Assembly: GCF_000948975.2 (NCBI RefSeq)
Contig: NZ_CP059735.1
Coordinates: 2,356,001 to 2,420,000, forward strand
DNA: 64,000 nt
Origin: Thalassomonas actiniarum
GTDB lineage: Bacteria > Pseudomonadota > Gammaproteobacteria > Enterobacterales > Alteromonadaceae
Reading direction: 5' to 3'
In this document: positions 44,609-53,796 of the stretch, piece after piece
Numbering within the stretch: the stretch's first letter is position 1
Layout: each line of letters opens with the position of its first letter
Notes under the pieces: generated by a model
Told to the model about the DNA's origin: nothing
Seen by the model: only the letters and a program-made list of their open reading frames with translations
Databases searched by the model: none
Position numbers and translations under genes: made by a program

Positions 44609-44811
44609 AAACCTAATCCTGGGTAAGGGGGTTAATTATTACCGGCAAGGGATTCTTGAGCTGTTGCGGTGAATATGTCACACTTTTTCGTCGAATGTAA
44701 GTATGAAGCTCTCGGGTTATATCGGTAAAGATAAGCCTTTAAGGCACCTTAAACCATGAAAACACAGCAACTAAATTTAACTACCTCGGGCCGTTTAAAG
44801 GGCAATGGGGA

Positions 44812-45234
44812 GTGGTTTTTGAGGTGCTGATAGACGGCAAACCCCTGTCTGAGTTAGCCCTGGCTTTTGAAGCAACCCTTGGCGATGATTGTGAGGGCGG
44901 CTATGTTGGGGCGCTCGGCTCTTTCGATGTCTTAAAAAATGCCGTGAAGACGACGAAAAATGACCGGCAGTTGATCATGCCCTTAATGTGTGAATGTGGC
45001 CGCTGGGAATGTGCGTTTATCGTGTGCCGGATGAGGGTAGGCAGTAAACTGGTGCGCTGGTCGCACTGGCAACATGATTACCGGGATGAATCATATCGGC
45101 CCGGTGACTTTGACGGCTTTGACTATAGCGGCTTTACCACCTTGGTTTTTGAAAAATCGGCTTATATGCAGGAGCTAAAAAAAGCACAGCGCATTGCCGA
45201 AGCCTTTGACGATAGCGAGCAAAACCCGGCTTAA
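44812..45234 (+). CDS. conserved hypothetical protein, start uncertain
   Basis: The 140-residue protein begins MVFEVLIDGKPLSELALAFE from GTG 44812 and has a Cys/Trp-rich middle (MCECGRWECAFIVCRM, RWSHWQHDYR). Plausible coding sequence in the same frame continues upstream of the GTG (NYLGPFKGQWGVVFEV) as far as a stop at 44740, without an ATG, GTG or TTG; an ATG at 44756 is in another frame. This looks like a small frameshift near the start, in the genome or in the sequence. No family recognised. Confidence 0.6.
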   Translation: MVFEVLIDGKPLSELALAFEATLGDDCEGGYVGALGSFDVLKNAVKTTKNDRQLIMPLMCECGRWECAFIVCRMRVGSKLVRWSHWQHDYRDESYRPGDFDGFDYSGFTTLVFEKSAYMQELKKAQRIAEAFDDSEQNPA

Positions 45235-45346
45235 ATGAATGATGCCGGATGGTGTTATCCTAAACCGTGATAGCCCTGGCTATTAGCGATAGCGAAATAT
45301 TTCAGTAAACAGCTCTGCAAACAATAACAACACAAGGAACGAACCT

Positions 45347-45727
45347 TTGAATTTATGGTATCTTTTTCCGGAGCTTCTTCTTGATATTAAAGGGATTTTG
45401 TATCTGCCGTATCTCGCCCTGGTATTAAATGCCGGGCTGCTTTACCAGTTTTACAAAAGCAGATCGCAGCGCAAGGTTTTATTAACTTTTATTGTTTTGT
45501 CAGCCACTGCCAGCACATTTGCCTGGTTCGGTTTAATCAACCGTACCTTTGAAGTTATTGCCCCCGTTTTGTTGTTGATGATCGCCTTGATGCCGCTCGT
45601 TATTTTAGTGAGCAAGTTAATAAAAAAGCAGAAAAGCAATATTGTCTGTTGGAGTGTTGCCAGCCTGGCCGGGCTAAGTCACTGCCTGGCTTGGGCCGTG
45701 TGGATGAGGGCATTGATGGGGAGTTAG
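45347..45727 (+). CDS. small integral membrane protein
   Basis: A 126-residue protein with four hydrophobic helices (about 16-34, 42-62, 68-86, 97-118). TTG 45347 with AAGGA 8 bp before it gives MNLWYLFPELLL; no ATG is available nearer the frame start. No family is recognised. Confidence 0.65.
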   Translation: MNLWYLFPELLLDIKGILYLPYLALVLNAGLLYQFYKSRSQRKVLLTFIVLSATASTFAWFGLINRTFEVIAPVLLLMIALMPLVILVSKLIKKQKSNIVCWSVASLAGLSHCLAWAVWMRALMGS

Positions 45728-45897
45728 TTATTTTTTCCTTTTAGGTGGAGTTAATGATTTCACCGGCGTTAACTTTGATTGAAAATAATAATTGTATGCT
45801 TGTTCTTGATTATTATAGCCACAGCTAAAGCCAAGCGAGTTAACGGATTAGCGCCAGATTTATTAACTTATCTCATTAATGTTAGCGTGGACTCTTT

Positions 45898-46497
45898 ATG
45901 AACAAGATACCTTGCGTAGTGGATGAATACGACACCATTCACTTAAATGCACGCCATAAAGTGTTTGATCAGGGACAGATATGCAACAACTACATCGTTG
46001 TGACCTCAGGCATGGTAAAAGTCTATACCCGTTCAAACGAAGGCAAAGAATTAGTGTTATACCGGATACAGCCGGGGGAGATATGCGTGCTGACCACCTC
46101 GTGTTTAATGGGCTACAGCCATTATCCCGCCGAAGCGGTAACCGAAACTGAGGTGAGTGCCCGGGTGATCCCCCGCCGTGACTTTGAGCTGCTTATCGGT
46201 GAGTCACCGGCCTTTCGCGAATTTGTGTTTCAAAATTTTAGCCTGCGCCTGGTAGATTTAATGTCGCAACTGGAGTTTATCGCCCTGGAAAGTGTCGGCT
46301 ACCGGCTGAATAAATATCTGTATAAAAATGCTAACCGGGATAATCGCATTATTGCCACCCATCAGGAAATTTCTACCGAAATTGGCTCGGCGCGGGAAGT
46401 GGTTAGTCGGCATTTAAAGGCATTGGAGAAACAGCAGGCGATTGTGTTGCATCGTGGTTCTATTGAGTTAATTAATCCGCAGGTGTTATTAAACTAG
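45898..46497 (+). CDS. Crp/Fnr-family transcriptional regulator
   Basis: A 199-residue protein with a cNMP-binding-like beta-roll (HKVFDQGQICNNYIVVTSGMVKVYTRSNEG, LVLYRIQPGEIC) and a C-terminal HTH (THQEISTEIGSAREVVSRHLKALEKQQAI). The recognition helix has E-x-x-S-R as in FNR/DNR, which read TTGAT half-sites. It has no N-terminal cluster of four Cys like FNR, so it does not bind a [4Fe-4S] cluster in the same way; Cys6, Cys29, Cys62 and Cys69 are scattered. The perfect FNR-type box at 27578 is a candidate target. Confidence 0.88.
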   Translation: MNKIPCVVDEYDTIHLNARHKVFDQGQICNNYIVVTSGMVKVYTRSNEGKELVLYRIQPGEICVLTTSCLMGYSHYPAEAVTETEVSARVIPRRDFELLIGESPAFREFVFQNFSLRLVDLMSQLEFIALESVGYRLNKYLYKNANRDNRIIATHQEISTEIGSAREVVSRHLKALEKQQAIVLHRGSIELINPQVLLN

Positions 46498-46965
46498 CTA
46501 TTATACGATTGATAATCAGGGTAATAATTACTGGTTTAATGGCAATAAGTGATTAACCCTTTATTTTTGTTTTTTCTCCAGCCCTTAATTCATAAGGGCT
46601 TGTTTTTTCTTTCTTGAATTGCACTTATTAGTTGAATTCAAATCTGAAAAAAGGGGTAAAATAGTAGTAATAGCTATTGTTCTTTAAAAATCAGATTGTT
46701 AGTGCAAAAATTCTTTAGTTCACTGCCGAATAGGCAGCTTAGAAATGCCAGACAACTAAAGCTTAATCTATCCTTTTGTTCATTGCCGGACGCATACCGA
46801 TAACAGGTGATTTATCGTAGAAGCAAGTGAAATAAAGCCCCTCCCGAATCTATTTAATTTGGGTAGAGTAACCATATATGCTCGGTTCTGATATATGAAA
46901 CATATCACCAAAAAATTATCATAGTTGGCTTGTTTATTGCCCTATGAGGTACTACTTTGGTTATT
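46498..46965. other. AT-rich intergenic stretch
   Basis: 468 bp without a credible gene. It contains the terminator of the regulator gene at 46580 and otherwise AT-rich sequence that marks the left edge of the accessory region. Confidence 0.6.
46580..46608 (+). terminator. rho-independent terminator
   Basis: AGCCCTT / AAGGGCT stem around an AATTCAT loop, followed by TGTTTTTT; 80 bp after the Crp/Fnr regulator stop. Confidence 0.88.
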
Positions 46966-48450
46966 TTATCCATTATTTTCAATCTGAACCTGGCCTGTAT
47001 TGACTTTCCACAATGGTGCCCCGAGCAGAATAAGTAAGATACTTAAAATCAAAACAGGTCCCATTGTAGGCATCGAAAAAATCCACAGCGTGAACTCATA
47101 AAGCCAGAGTGAAATAGGAATGTCATAATAGTACACACTTAAAAACAGTCCCCCTCCGACTAGAACAAATGGTGATAACACATAAAAAATATACCAAGTA
47201 GCTGCCACCAATAACCACATTTTCTGCTTGCCATGGCGGTGAAGAAAACTTGCTAGTTGATGACCTCCAATATTAACGGCAGCAGCAACTAAACCGAGTA
47301 GGATATGGAGCAAGGTCGGGATTAAGGTAGTAACCACCATCAGAGTAATAAATAACCCTTGGCCTCTAGGTTCATTAACCGCATCCCGCGCCACCTCTCG
47401 CCAATTTAGCTCTGGTAGTGATGTATTTACCACATAAAAAACTTCAATGGTTAACGGCAGTAATAAACACAAAATCACCAAAAGCAAACAAGCGATAATT
47501 AAATCGACCAATATATGAATAATAAAGCCATACCCCGCATCAGGGGCACTAGCTTTTTTAAGAAAATAACGGCTCCAAAACCATGAAATATAATCTATCA
47601 GGGCATTAATCAGCGGTAACAAACTTATAAACAACAGCATGAATACAGTATTAACATTAAGATTAGTATGGCCAAAAGCAGTAGCGAAAACTCCACCAAG
47701 AACAATAGCAAAAATGAAACCAACAGCTAAAGCTAAAGCGCCAACACCAGCGACAGCAAAAGCGAAAGCACCAGATAAAATAAAAAAGAAAGCTAAAACG
47801 ACAGCGAAAACACTAGTAAAATCATCAGATAAAATGGTAGTCGTAATATCAAAGAATGCGTTAGATAAATCACCAGCCCCTAACCCAGTGACAGTTACAG
47901 CAAAAACAAAAGCGAAAATGACATTAAAGGTGAAAGTACCAAGAATAACAAATGTAACTACCGAAGATAAGAAACGTTCAGGTATACGACAGACATTCAC
48001 CAACTTAACGGCAACGGTTTCAAAATATCTAAGCAAATAAAAAAATAAACCAAAACCAAGAATGAGCCATACTAATAAAAAGAAGCGGTAAAGTGGCTGA
48101 TTTATTTCAGGTAAAAAAACAAAACTTGCAATTTTTCCATTGCCTCCAAGTAACCAAGACAATAAAAAGGCGAATAAAGGGTAAATATAGGCTATTGATA
48201 AACAACGATTAAATGCACTCAATGAAAGAGCAGGTCCAAAAAATAGCTCCAGTCGTTTCAGTACACTGGCTATCCAAGAATGATAAAGAAAAACCCAGCT
48301 TTTCTTTGTTATAGCATTTACAATGCTCTTTCTAGTATTTTCATCTTCAAGTTTTTGAGCAAGCCCATTAATAACAGTCCAAAGAAAACCTAAAATAGCC
48401 ACTATCAGGCTCGGTAATACCCACCACGGCGTTTCTTGATTTTCCATCAC
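46966..48450 (-). CDS. large multi-pass membrane protein of unknown function
   Basis: A 494-residue protein with about ten hydrophobic helices. The middle, residues about 150-270, is a nearly continuous Ala/Val/Phe stretch (for example VFAVVLAFFFILSGAFAFAV). It starts MENQETPWWVLPSLIVAIL and ends in a short hydrophilic tail. No family is recognised. The opposite strand has a long Lys/Ala frame (47639-48040) that is only a shadow of the hydrophobic helices. AGGAATG ribosome site before the ATG at 48450. Confidence 0.75.
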   Translation of the reverse strand: MMENQETPWWVLPSLIVAILGFLWTVINGLAQKLEDENTRKSIVNAITKKSWVFLYHSWIASVLKRLELFFGPALSLSAFNRCLSIAYIYPLFAFLLSWLLGGNGKIASFVFLPEINQPLYRFFLLVWLILGFGLFFYLLRYFETVAVKLVNVCRIPERFLSSVVTFVILGTFTFNVIFAFVFAVTVTGLGAGDLSNAFFDITTTILSDDFTSVFAVVLAFFFILSGAFAFAVAGVGALALAVGFIFAIVLGGVFATAFGHTNLNVNTVFMLLFISLLPLINALIDYISWFWSRYFLKKASAPDAGYGFIIHILVDLIIACLLLVILCLLLPLTIEVFYVVNTSLPELNWREVARDAVNEPRGQGLFITLMVVTTLIPTLLHILLGLVAAAVNIGGHQLASFLHRHGKQKMWLLVAATWYIFYVLSPFVLVGGGLFLSVYYYDIPISLWLYEFTLWIFSMPTMGPVLILSILLILLGAPLWKVNTGQVQIENNG

Positions 48451-48811
48451 ATTCCTTTGCTATTTTACACTTATTTAACATACCGTGAATATTTCGCAAA
48501 ATAAAGTCCTTTCAAAAGAACTTATAAGATAAAGATGCTTGCATCCCCTTAATTTAGTGCTGCCGCAAAGCCAAAGCCAAAGCCAAAGCCAAAGCCAATA
48601 GCCAATAGCCAATAGCCAATAGCAATAACTTGAGGACTTACAAAAAATAAAAAAACATTGTATATTTAACGGCTTGAGATTAGCGCTTTAGGAATTAAGT
48701 ATTTGTTTTTATATGGGGTTATAGTTGTTTCTTACATTCAAGTGACGTTGCCTTAATCAGGTAATCTCCCCCTCAAATACAATTCTATTATATGTAAAAT
48801 GGAATACTACT
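48451..48811. other. intergenic stretch with short tandem repeats
   Basis: 361 bp with no gene. It holds the tandem repeat described next and AT-rich sequence with a possible promoter for the plus-strand pair that follows. Confidence 0.55.
48566..48628. repeat. hexamer/heptamer tandem repeat
   Basis: About five copies of the hexamer GCCAAA run directly into four copies of the heptamer AGCCAAT. The change of period inside one array suggests slippage. It does not encode a continuing frame. Confidence 0.9.
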
Positions 48812-49267
48812 TTGGAAATTAACAATACGAATAGTGAATTTTACAAAACTGAATATACAGAAATAGGGGTGAACTTAAGACACCTGAACGACATTAGATC
48901 TAGAACTTATCAATACGCTACAACAATGAGCGGAATATTAATTGTAGGATTAACTACTATTTTAAGTATTAATCATGAAATTAGCATAGGCCTAATTATC
49001 TTCCTTACATTAATATCATTATTTGGAATGTTAGTGGCTACTAGTGCTTATTTTATTGAGTCTAGATCTGTCAAGCATTTTAGCATTTTGGTCAAAAGAG
49101 CAATTGCTCTTGAAAACGAGAGTGGTGTGGCAGGTCAAATGACGCTCAGTAATAGTAACCTTGAAGGTAAGAAATCCCAAATATCAAATTATATGAAAGC
49201 CTTATATGTAGGTTCAATTCTTTTTTGGTTCATTGCTCCATTGTCCATATATTTAGTAAAGTCATGA
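48812..49267 (+). CDS. small two-or-three-TM membrane protein
   Basis: A 151-residue protein with an acidic, tyrosine-rich N-terminus (NSEFYKTEYTEIGVNLRHLNDIRSRTYQYAT), helices at about 41-58, 60-82 and 128-147, and a soluble loop between. The layout (N-terminal helix, 2TM hairpin, cytosolic region) is like SLATT-type proteins, but no family is certain. Only a TTG start (48812) fits. It ends in an ATGA overlap with the UbiA-like gene, so the two are an operon. Confidence 0.6.
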   Translation: MEINNTNSEFYKTEYTEIGVNLRHLNDIRSRTYQYATTMSGILIVGLTTILSINHEISIGLIIFLTLISLFGMLVATSAYFIESRSVKHFSILVKRAIALENESGVAGQMTLSNSNLEGKKSQISNYMKALYVGSILFWFIAPLSIYLVKS

Positions 49268-50088
49268 CAGCCCTATTATCATTACTAAGACTTCGCACAT
49301 CCTCATTTGCAGCCTTAATTTCATGTGCATCATATGTAAACTCAACTAATGAATTTTTATTGAGAATATTTATTATCTTGTTTATAACTGCTTTCTTAGT
49401 AACATCATTTGGTTTTGTCATTAATGATTATATAGATAGGGAGAAAGATTTAGTTGGGCGATATGATAAAGCAATCCCTTTAAAAAAGGTTAGTCCCCGA
49501 AATGCTTTGATTTTGGCTTCATGCCTGCTCGGCTTTTTTATGTTTACCACTTATCAATTACCTTCTGAAGCGCAAGAGTTAACTTTATTAATCACAATAC
49601 TACTTGTAGCGTATTCATTTATTAACAATCAATATGGTATTGCCTCTAATATACTAGTAGCAGTTTTATGTGTTCTTATTATGCTCCTTGGTGTGGAATC
49701 TGGAACTGGTCATATTCCTATTGAATTAATAGGGGCAATGATATCTGTCTTCTTTTTCATTTTTGGTAGAGAAATTTTACTTGATATAACTGATAAATTA
49801 TCCGATTCATCGACTGGTAAATCATCTTTATGCTTGTCCTATGGCGACAATACCGCAATAGTGATAAGCATGTCTAGCGTTGCCATTGCAATGATTTCAG
49901 CCTTGTTAACAGGTATAATTGGTGAATCAATGCTCTACATTTTAATATCCTCCTTAGGAGCTAATGTTATTACTGGAGTATTGGTAATAAAAGTTCTGAC
50001 GCAAAGCAAGTCAGGAGTTGTTAGTTTTATAAATTACTCTTTTATGCCATTTACAATGATTATTTTATCTATTTTCTTAGCTGTGTAA
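49264..50088 (+). CDS. UbiA-family prenyltransferase-like protein
   Basis: ATG 49264 overlaps the preceding stop. The 274-residue protein has eight or nine TM helices and the first Mg-binding motif FVINDYIDREKD (NDxxDxxxD), with a second acidic motif DITDKLSD in the later loop, the two hallmarks of the family. Such enzymes transfer isoprenoid chains to aromatic rings or related acceptors. There is no adjacent ubiquinone, menaquinone or haem gene, so the substrate is unknown. Confidence 0.8.
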   Translation: MTALLSLLRLRTSSFAALISCASYVNSTNEFLLRIFIILFITAFLVTSFGFVINDYIDREKDLVGRYDKAIPLKKVSPRNALILASCLLGFFMFTTYQLPSEAQELTLLITILLVAYSFINNQYGIASNILVAVLCVLIMLLGVESGTGHIPIELIGAMISVFFFIFGREILLDITDKLSDSSTGKSSLCLSYGDNTAIVISMSSVAIAMISALLTGIIGESMLYILISSLGANVITGVLVIKVLTQSKSGVVSFINYSFMPFTMIILSIFLAV

Positions 50089-50667
50089 CGTGGCAAAAAA
50101 TTCAATTATCTAGTCTGACACATAAAGATAAGTATACGTCCGCCGAACACCACCTAGCTAATTTTGACTTTCCATGGTAACAGTGATTCAAGATCAACTG
50201 CTTTATTCGCCATCTGGTGGCTTGGTTGGTGCCGGTGCATTAGATGATCGTTTAACAAACTTTAATAAAGGTTGTGTTGAAAAGTCAGCGGGAACTTGAA
50301 GAGGTACGTAATGGCTATCAGACCAAAATGCTCAAGTTGGCGAACAAAGCTGGACATCCAAAACTTGCTACTAGCCATAATTAGTCAATATATCCTATAG
50401 TTAGCCAATAAATGCAGAAATTATGGAGGATATGCTATGTTCAGTTTTGATAAACTATGGGAATCTCATCCAACTAATACCAATGAAGATAATCCTTGTA
50501 CAACAAATGGGAAAAAACTTCACTAATCAGTGTGCAATTAGAGTTGGGGTAGGCCTAAATAGTACCGTAGATTACCCTTCAGCTACTTGGGTTTCGTATC
50601 CTTTATCTTTGCAGCTTTAAGATTTGCCCTTAAAATTGAATTACCACAATATTTACAGGAAACAAAT
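50089..50667. other. gene-free stretch with decayed coding fragments
   Basis: 579 bp without an intact gene. On the plus strand a fragment KSQRELEEVRNGYQ...LANKAGHPKLATSHN ends at a TAG near 50385; on the minus strand a transposase-like C-terminus is described separately. The mix suggests past insertion and deletion events. Confidence 0.45.
50154..50225 (-). mobile_element. possible IS66-like transposase C-terminal relic
   Basis: Read on the minus strand the sequence gives HQMANKAVDLESLLPWKVKI followed by S and a stop, reminiscent of the LLPW end of IS66-family TnpC proteins, and just beyond is GTATACGTCCGCCGAACACC at 50132-50151, similar to IS66-type terminal repeats. No intact transposase remains. 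Confidence 0.3.
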
Positions 50668-51645
50668 ATGGCTCCTCCCCAAAAAAAGTACAAAAAAATA
50701 AAATTGTATGGGTCTATTTTTGTGATTTTTATGGTGTTTTTAACATTTGTGTTTGTGGGGGAGCTATTTGATTTTAATGTGAATACTGAAAATATTGTTC
50801 CTTCTAACCATAAGAATGACACCGATAACTTAGAGATTATTCATTTTAAAAATGACAAAGGAAATATATCGCCTGATAGGGCAATAACAGAAGATACCAA
50901 AGCACCTTTCTTGATAGAAAAGCACACACCTTCAACAACGCTACACGGTTCTTTGTTGGATCATTTGGATGATTTGAATAATAAATATAAGTCAGGTGAT
51001 TATGAGGCTGGCTATGTTCTCGCGGTAAATTTAAGTAATTGTTTTTACACGAAAGATAATGAATCTCAATTCAAAGAGGAGTTTGCAGAAATTGAGAACA
51101 ATTTAACCACTAATAATGATTTAAGAGAAGAGTTACCTGAACATGTTCAACAGTTCCACTTTTGTTTTGGCGTTTCAAGAAAAATTAGAAATACATATTT
51201 TGAAATTGTAAGAAATATGGCAAATGAGAATTACCCACCGGCACAAGTTTTATTTTCAATGCTGACACCGCCGGAGCTGCTTGATGAAAAACTTTCTGAA
51301 CTACCAGCCTCCAAACAAAGCGAATTAATTGAAGCTTATATGACTGAATCAAATAGATTTTTAGAGAGTGCAGCTTACGCCGGGAGTCTTCATGCCATGA
51401 TGAATTTAGCCAATAACTATCAATACGGAAATAAAGTTGCTAAAAACCCAATAAAGGCCCTGTCACTTAATCTGGCTTTATTGGAATTTACAGAAAATAA
51501 TGAACTCTACATTGAAATTGAAAAGACTCGTTTAGCCCTGGAAGGAAATTTATCAAGTGAAGAGTTAAATGAGGCAAATACACTTAGCAACGAAATTATT
51601 AAAAAAATAAGGAAAAACAGAACACTGTATAAATTCCCCCTCTAG
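50668..51645 (+). CDS. membrane-anchored Sel1-like repeat protein
   Basis: ATG 50668 with AGGAAA upstream gives a 325-residue protein; the upstream extension of the frame lacks a start with a ribosome site. After a basic N-terminus (PPQKKYKKIKLYG) is one TM helix (about 14-34), a charged region, and a helical domain ending in Sel1-like motifs (ESAAYAGSLHAMMNLANNYQYGNKVAKNPIKALSLNLAL). Sel1 repeats mediate protein contacts. No paralogue nearby. Confidence 0.65.
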   Translation: MAPPQKKYKKIKLYGSIFVIFMVFLTFVFVGELFDFNVNTENIVPSNHKNDTDNLEIIHFKNDKGNISPDRAITEDTKAPFLIEKHTPSTTLHGSLLDHLDDLNNKYKSGDYEAGYVLAVNLSNCFYTKDNESQFKEEFAEIENNLTTNNDLREELPEHVQQFHFCFGVSRKIRNTYFEIVRNMANENYPPAQVLFSMLTPPELLDEKLSELPASKQSELIEAYMTESNRFLESAAYAGSLHAMMNLANNYQYGNKVAKNPIKALSLNLALLEFTENNELYIEIEKTRLALEGNLSSEELNEANTLSNEIIKKIRKNRTLYKFPL

Positions 51646-51694
51646 CAGGGGATTAGCTGTAATTTCACTAATAAAATAACTCAAAGGAACTGTT

Positions 51695-52627
51695 ATGAAA
51701 TTGCTCAAATGTATCTGTATATCAATTATTCTTACCTTTTCATTTATTGCCAATGCAAAATATTATGTTTTTTATGCAGGTGATTTACCTCATCCTCTAG
51801 GTGACGATAATACCATTACTGGCTGGGATTACACTCAAAGGGTCGAAGTAAATAAAGTAAAACTGCAATGGGACACAGCCGATGTTCTTCACATAATAGG
51901 GATTAATGGCAATGGGACTAAATATTACAATGCTGCGGGTAATTTCATTCCGGCTACCAGTACTCAAATAACCTATGCAAAGAATCAGGGAGAAGTTGTC
52001 CTGAGGAGTGAGCCAAATTTACCTGATGAAGATGAAGAAGACTGTGAAGATGGCCCGGATGGAACAGAGTCTGAATGTACTTGCCCCATAGTGATTGATT
52101 TAGGACAAGACGGCATTCACTTTGGGGACGCTGGCGTAGGTGTAAACTTTGATTTATTAAACAACGGTCAACCTAAATTAATGCAATGGGTTAAAGCAAA
52201 TGAAAATGATGCATTCCTTGTTTGGGATGCTAACGGCAACGGGGTAGTAGATAACGGTAGTGAATTATTTGGTAGTGGGAGCACACTACTAAATAGCGGA
52301 GTTAAAGCTGCTAATGGCTATGAAGCACTTGGTCAGTTTGATTTAGAAGAACTTGGTGGCAATAATGATGGATTTATTACCAGTGCAGATAATGTTTGGT
52401 CTTCTCTTTCCCTATGGTTAGATTTAAATGCTGATGGTATATCAACAGTAGAAGAAATGTTATCGCTAGAGGAATTTGAAATAAGCACACTTGCTGTGAC
52501 ACCGAAAGTAAATAATAGGCATGATTCGTCTGGTAACTGGCTGCCATATTGGTCATGGGCTACATCAGATCAACAAAATGGCAATAAGAAATACAAAATG
52601 GTTGATGTGTTTTTCAAGCCTCTTTAA
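51695..52627 (+). CDS. secreted protein with calcium-binding-type repeat segment
   Basis: A 310-residue protein with a signal peptide (cleavage near ANA-KYY), a Ser/Asp/Glu-rich linker with DEDEEDCEDGPDG, then CPIVIDLGQDGIHFGD and WDANGNGVVDNGSELFGSGS and later LDLNADGISTVEE. This L-D-x-D-G-D/N and D-x-N-G-N-G pattern is shared with large RTX/FrpC-type secreted proteins and EF-hand-like dockerins, and is probably Ca2+-binding. The protein has one copy and no repeats of the RTX nonapeptide. It ends ...KMVDVFFKPL. Confidence 0.7.
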   Translation: MKLLKCICISIILTFSFIANAKYYVFYAGDLPHPLGDDNTITGWDYTQRVEVNKVKLQWDTADVLHIIGINGNGTKYYNAAGNFIPATSTQITYAKNQGEVVLRSEPNLPDEDEEDCEDGPDGTESECTCPIVIDLGQDGIHFGDAGVGVNFDLLNNGQPKLMQWVKANENDAFLVWDANGNGVVDNGSELFGSGSTLLNSGVKAANGYEALGQFDLEELGGNNDGFITSADNVWSSLSLWLDLNADGISTVEEMLSLEEFEISTLAVTPKVNNRHDSSGNWLPYWSWATSDQQNGNKKYKMVDVFFKPL

Positions 52628-52729
52628 TACGTAGTGGAGAGTGAACAGCCTCTGAATTTTTTACCTGACAATGTTGATTAAGGCAGGTAGCATAATGCGA
52701 CCACATTTATTAACAAAGGAAGCATAAAA

Positions 52730-52891
52730 ATGTCGGAAGTGGAAAAATTAAGTGAGGGGCGTCACATGGTTTATATGAGCCGTCAAGAGGCGATAGAGAC
52801 AATTGAATCGTTAGCTTCACAATTAGGCGAAAATACTGAGGGGCCGATTAGAATGTTATCTGTATCAGATGACGCTCCAGATATCGATTAA
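52730..52891 (+). CDS. small acidic protein, 53 residues
   Basis: ATG 52730 with AAAGGA 9 bp upstream. The sequence begins MSEVEKLSEGRHMVYMSRQ and ends RMLSVSDDAPDID; amphipathic helix EAIETIESLASQLG in the middle. The ribosome site and composition support it as a gene. No family recognised. Confidence 0.55.
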   Translation: MSEVEKLSEGRHMVYMSRQEAIETIESLASQLGENTEGPIRMLSVSDDAPDID

Positions 52892-53210
52892 CCAAGTTAC
52901 AAACTTAAGATTTTTTAAAAGTGGGCGAGGGCGTTATGGGTTTTGCCACTCATATCTAAATATGGTGAAATCGTTGCGTTTAAAGCCCACTAAAATAGGT
53001 GGTGCGGTTCTCTGAGAATTAATCTGGAAGCTGTTTTCTCCTTCGATACTGGCTCAACTATTTTTAACGGCTCTGACAGCATATTATTTCATCATGAAAT
53101 GTTGCTTGAAATCCACATTTCTTATACCATCCCCTTCTGCATAACCCTGTACGGGTTACCTATCGCATCTGAATAGATACGGACATAAAAAGAATAAGTA
53201 GGGATATTTT
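52892..53210. other. intergenic stretch without a gene
   Basis: 319 bp; nothing coding. A CCTGTACGGGTTACC segment and AT-rich DNA before the HTH gene may be its operator and promoter. Confidence 0.4.
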
Positions 53211-53546
53211 ATGTTTAGACCAATCACGGGGGCCGACCTCAAGCGCATGAGGCTTTCCGCCAACCGCACCACAGAACAAATGGCCAAAGTTGCCGGTGTT
53301 AGCCGGGTTACTTATGAGAGCTGGGAAAAGGGCAAAAGTGAGCCAAGGATGAACCAGTCTTATGCCTTGCAAGCTTATTGCCAGATCAATCTCTCACCTA
53401 TATTTAGCCGCTTTGATGAACTCAAAAAAGAATTCGACAGGTATAAAATGCTTGTCGATGATAAGCAACCTAATCAGCTTAGAGCATCAGCAAGGAAGAA
53501 TCATCTTAACGGGGAACCAGGGCATGAGCCAGAAACTAGCAGCTAA
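53211..53546 (+). CDS. XRE-family HTH regulator
   Basis: The 111-residue protein has one HTH at residues about 7-60 (DLKRMRLSANRTTEQMAKVAG, VSRVTYESWEKGKSEPRM), similar to Cro/CI-type and phage-antitoxin regulators, and a hydrophilic C-terminus. The last 23 bases overlap the next gene in another frame. The combination with a GG-peptide and a membrane protein suggests a peptide-regulated or peptide-producing unit (inference). Confidence 0.85.
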   Translation: MFRPITGADLKRMRLSANRTTEQMAKVAGVSRVTYESWEKGKSEPRMNQSYALQAYCQINLSPIFSRFDELKKEFDRYKMLVDDKQPNQLRASARKNHLNGEPGHEPETSS

Positions 53547-53763
53547 AGGTTTAAAACAAGTTACAGGTGGAAGTAGTATAGACATGAGAGTTAAGCCAGC
53601 AGCCAGGATATTAAATACTTCCGACCTTAAAAAAGTTACCGGCGGATCTGGTATACATAAAGGAGATGATCCAAAGATATCAAAATTTGCAGAGCCAGCG
53701 GCAGATGTTCAATTAGCTAGCACCATCAATTTTTTTAGAGAAGATGATAAACAACTGCCTTAG
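53524..53763 (+). CDS. peptide with two GG-type leader motifs
   Basis: ATG 53524 starts a 79-residue protein; the longer frame upstream lies inside the HTH gene. It contains GLKQVTGGSSI (residues 9-19) and DLKKVTGGSGI (34-44), two copies of the LKxVxGG motif used by bacteriocin/RiPP leaders for C39-peptidase processing. The rest is charged and lacks Cys. RBS: GGGGA, about 9 bp before. Processing at either GG could release a 63- or 38-residue peptide. No transporter is adjacent. Confidence 0.7.
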   Translation: MSQKLAAKGLKQVTGGSSIDMRVKPAARILNTSDLKKVTGGSGIHKGDDPKISKFAEPAADVQLASTINFFREDDKQLP

Positions 53764-53796
53764 CCAACTCCATGCCAAGTAAAGGATTTATGTTTT

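Noticed and set aside
47639-48040. Plus-strand Lys/Ala-rich 133-codon frame
   Set aside because: It is the reverse reading of hydrophobic helices of the membrane protein on the minus strand; no ribosome site.
48566-48628. CRISPR-like array
   Set aside because: The units are 6 and 7 bp with no spacers; no cas genes are present anywhere in the window.
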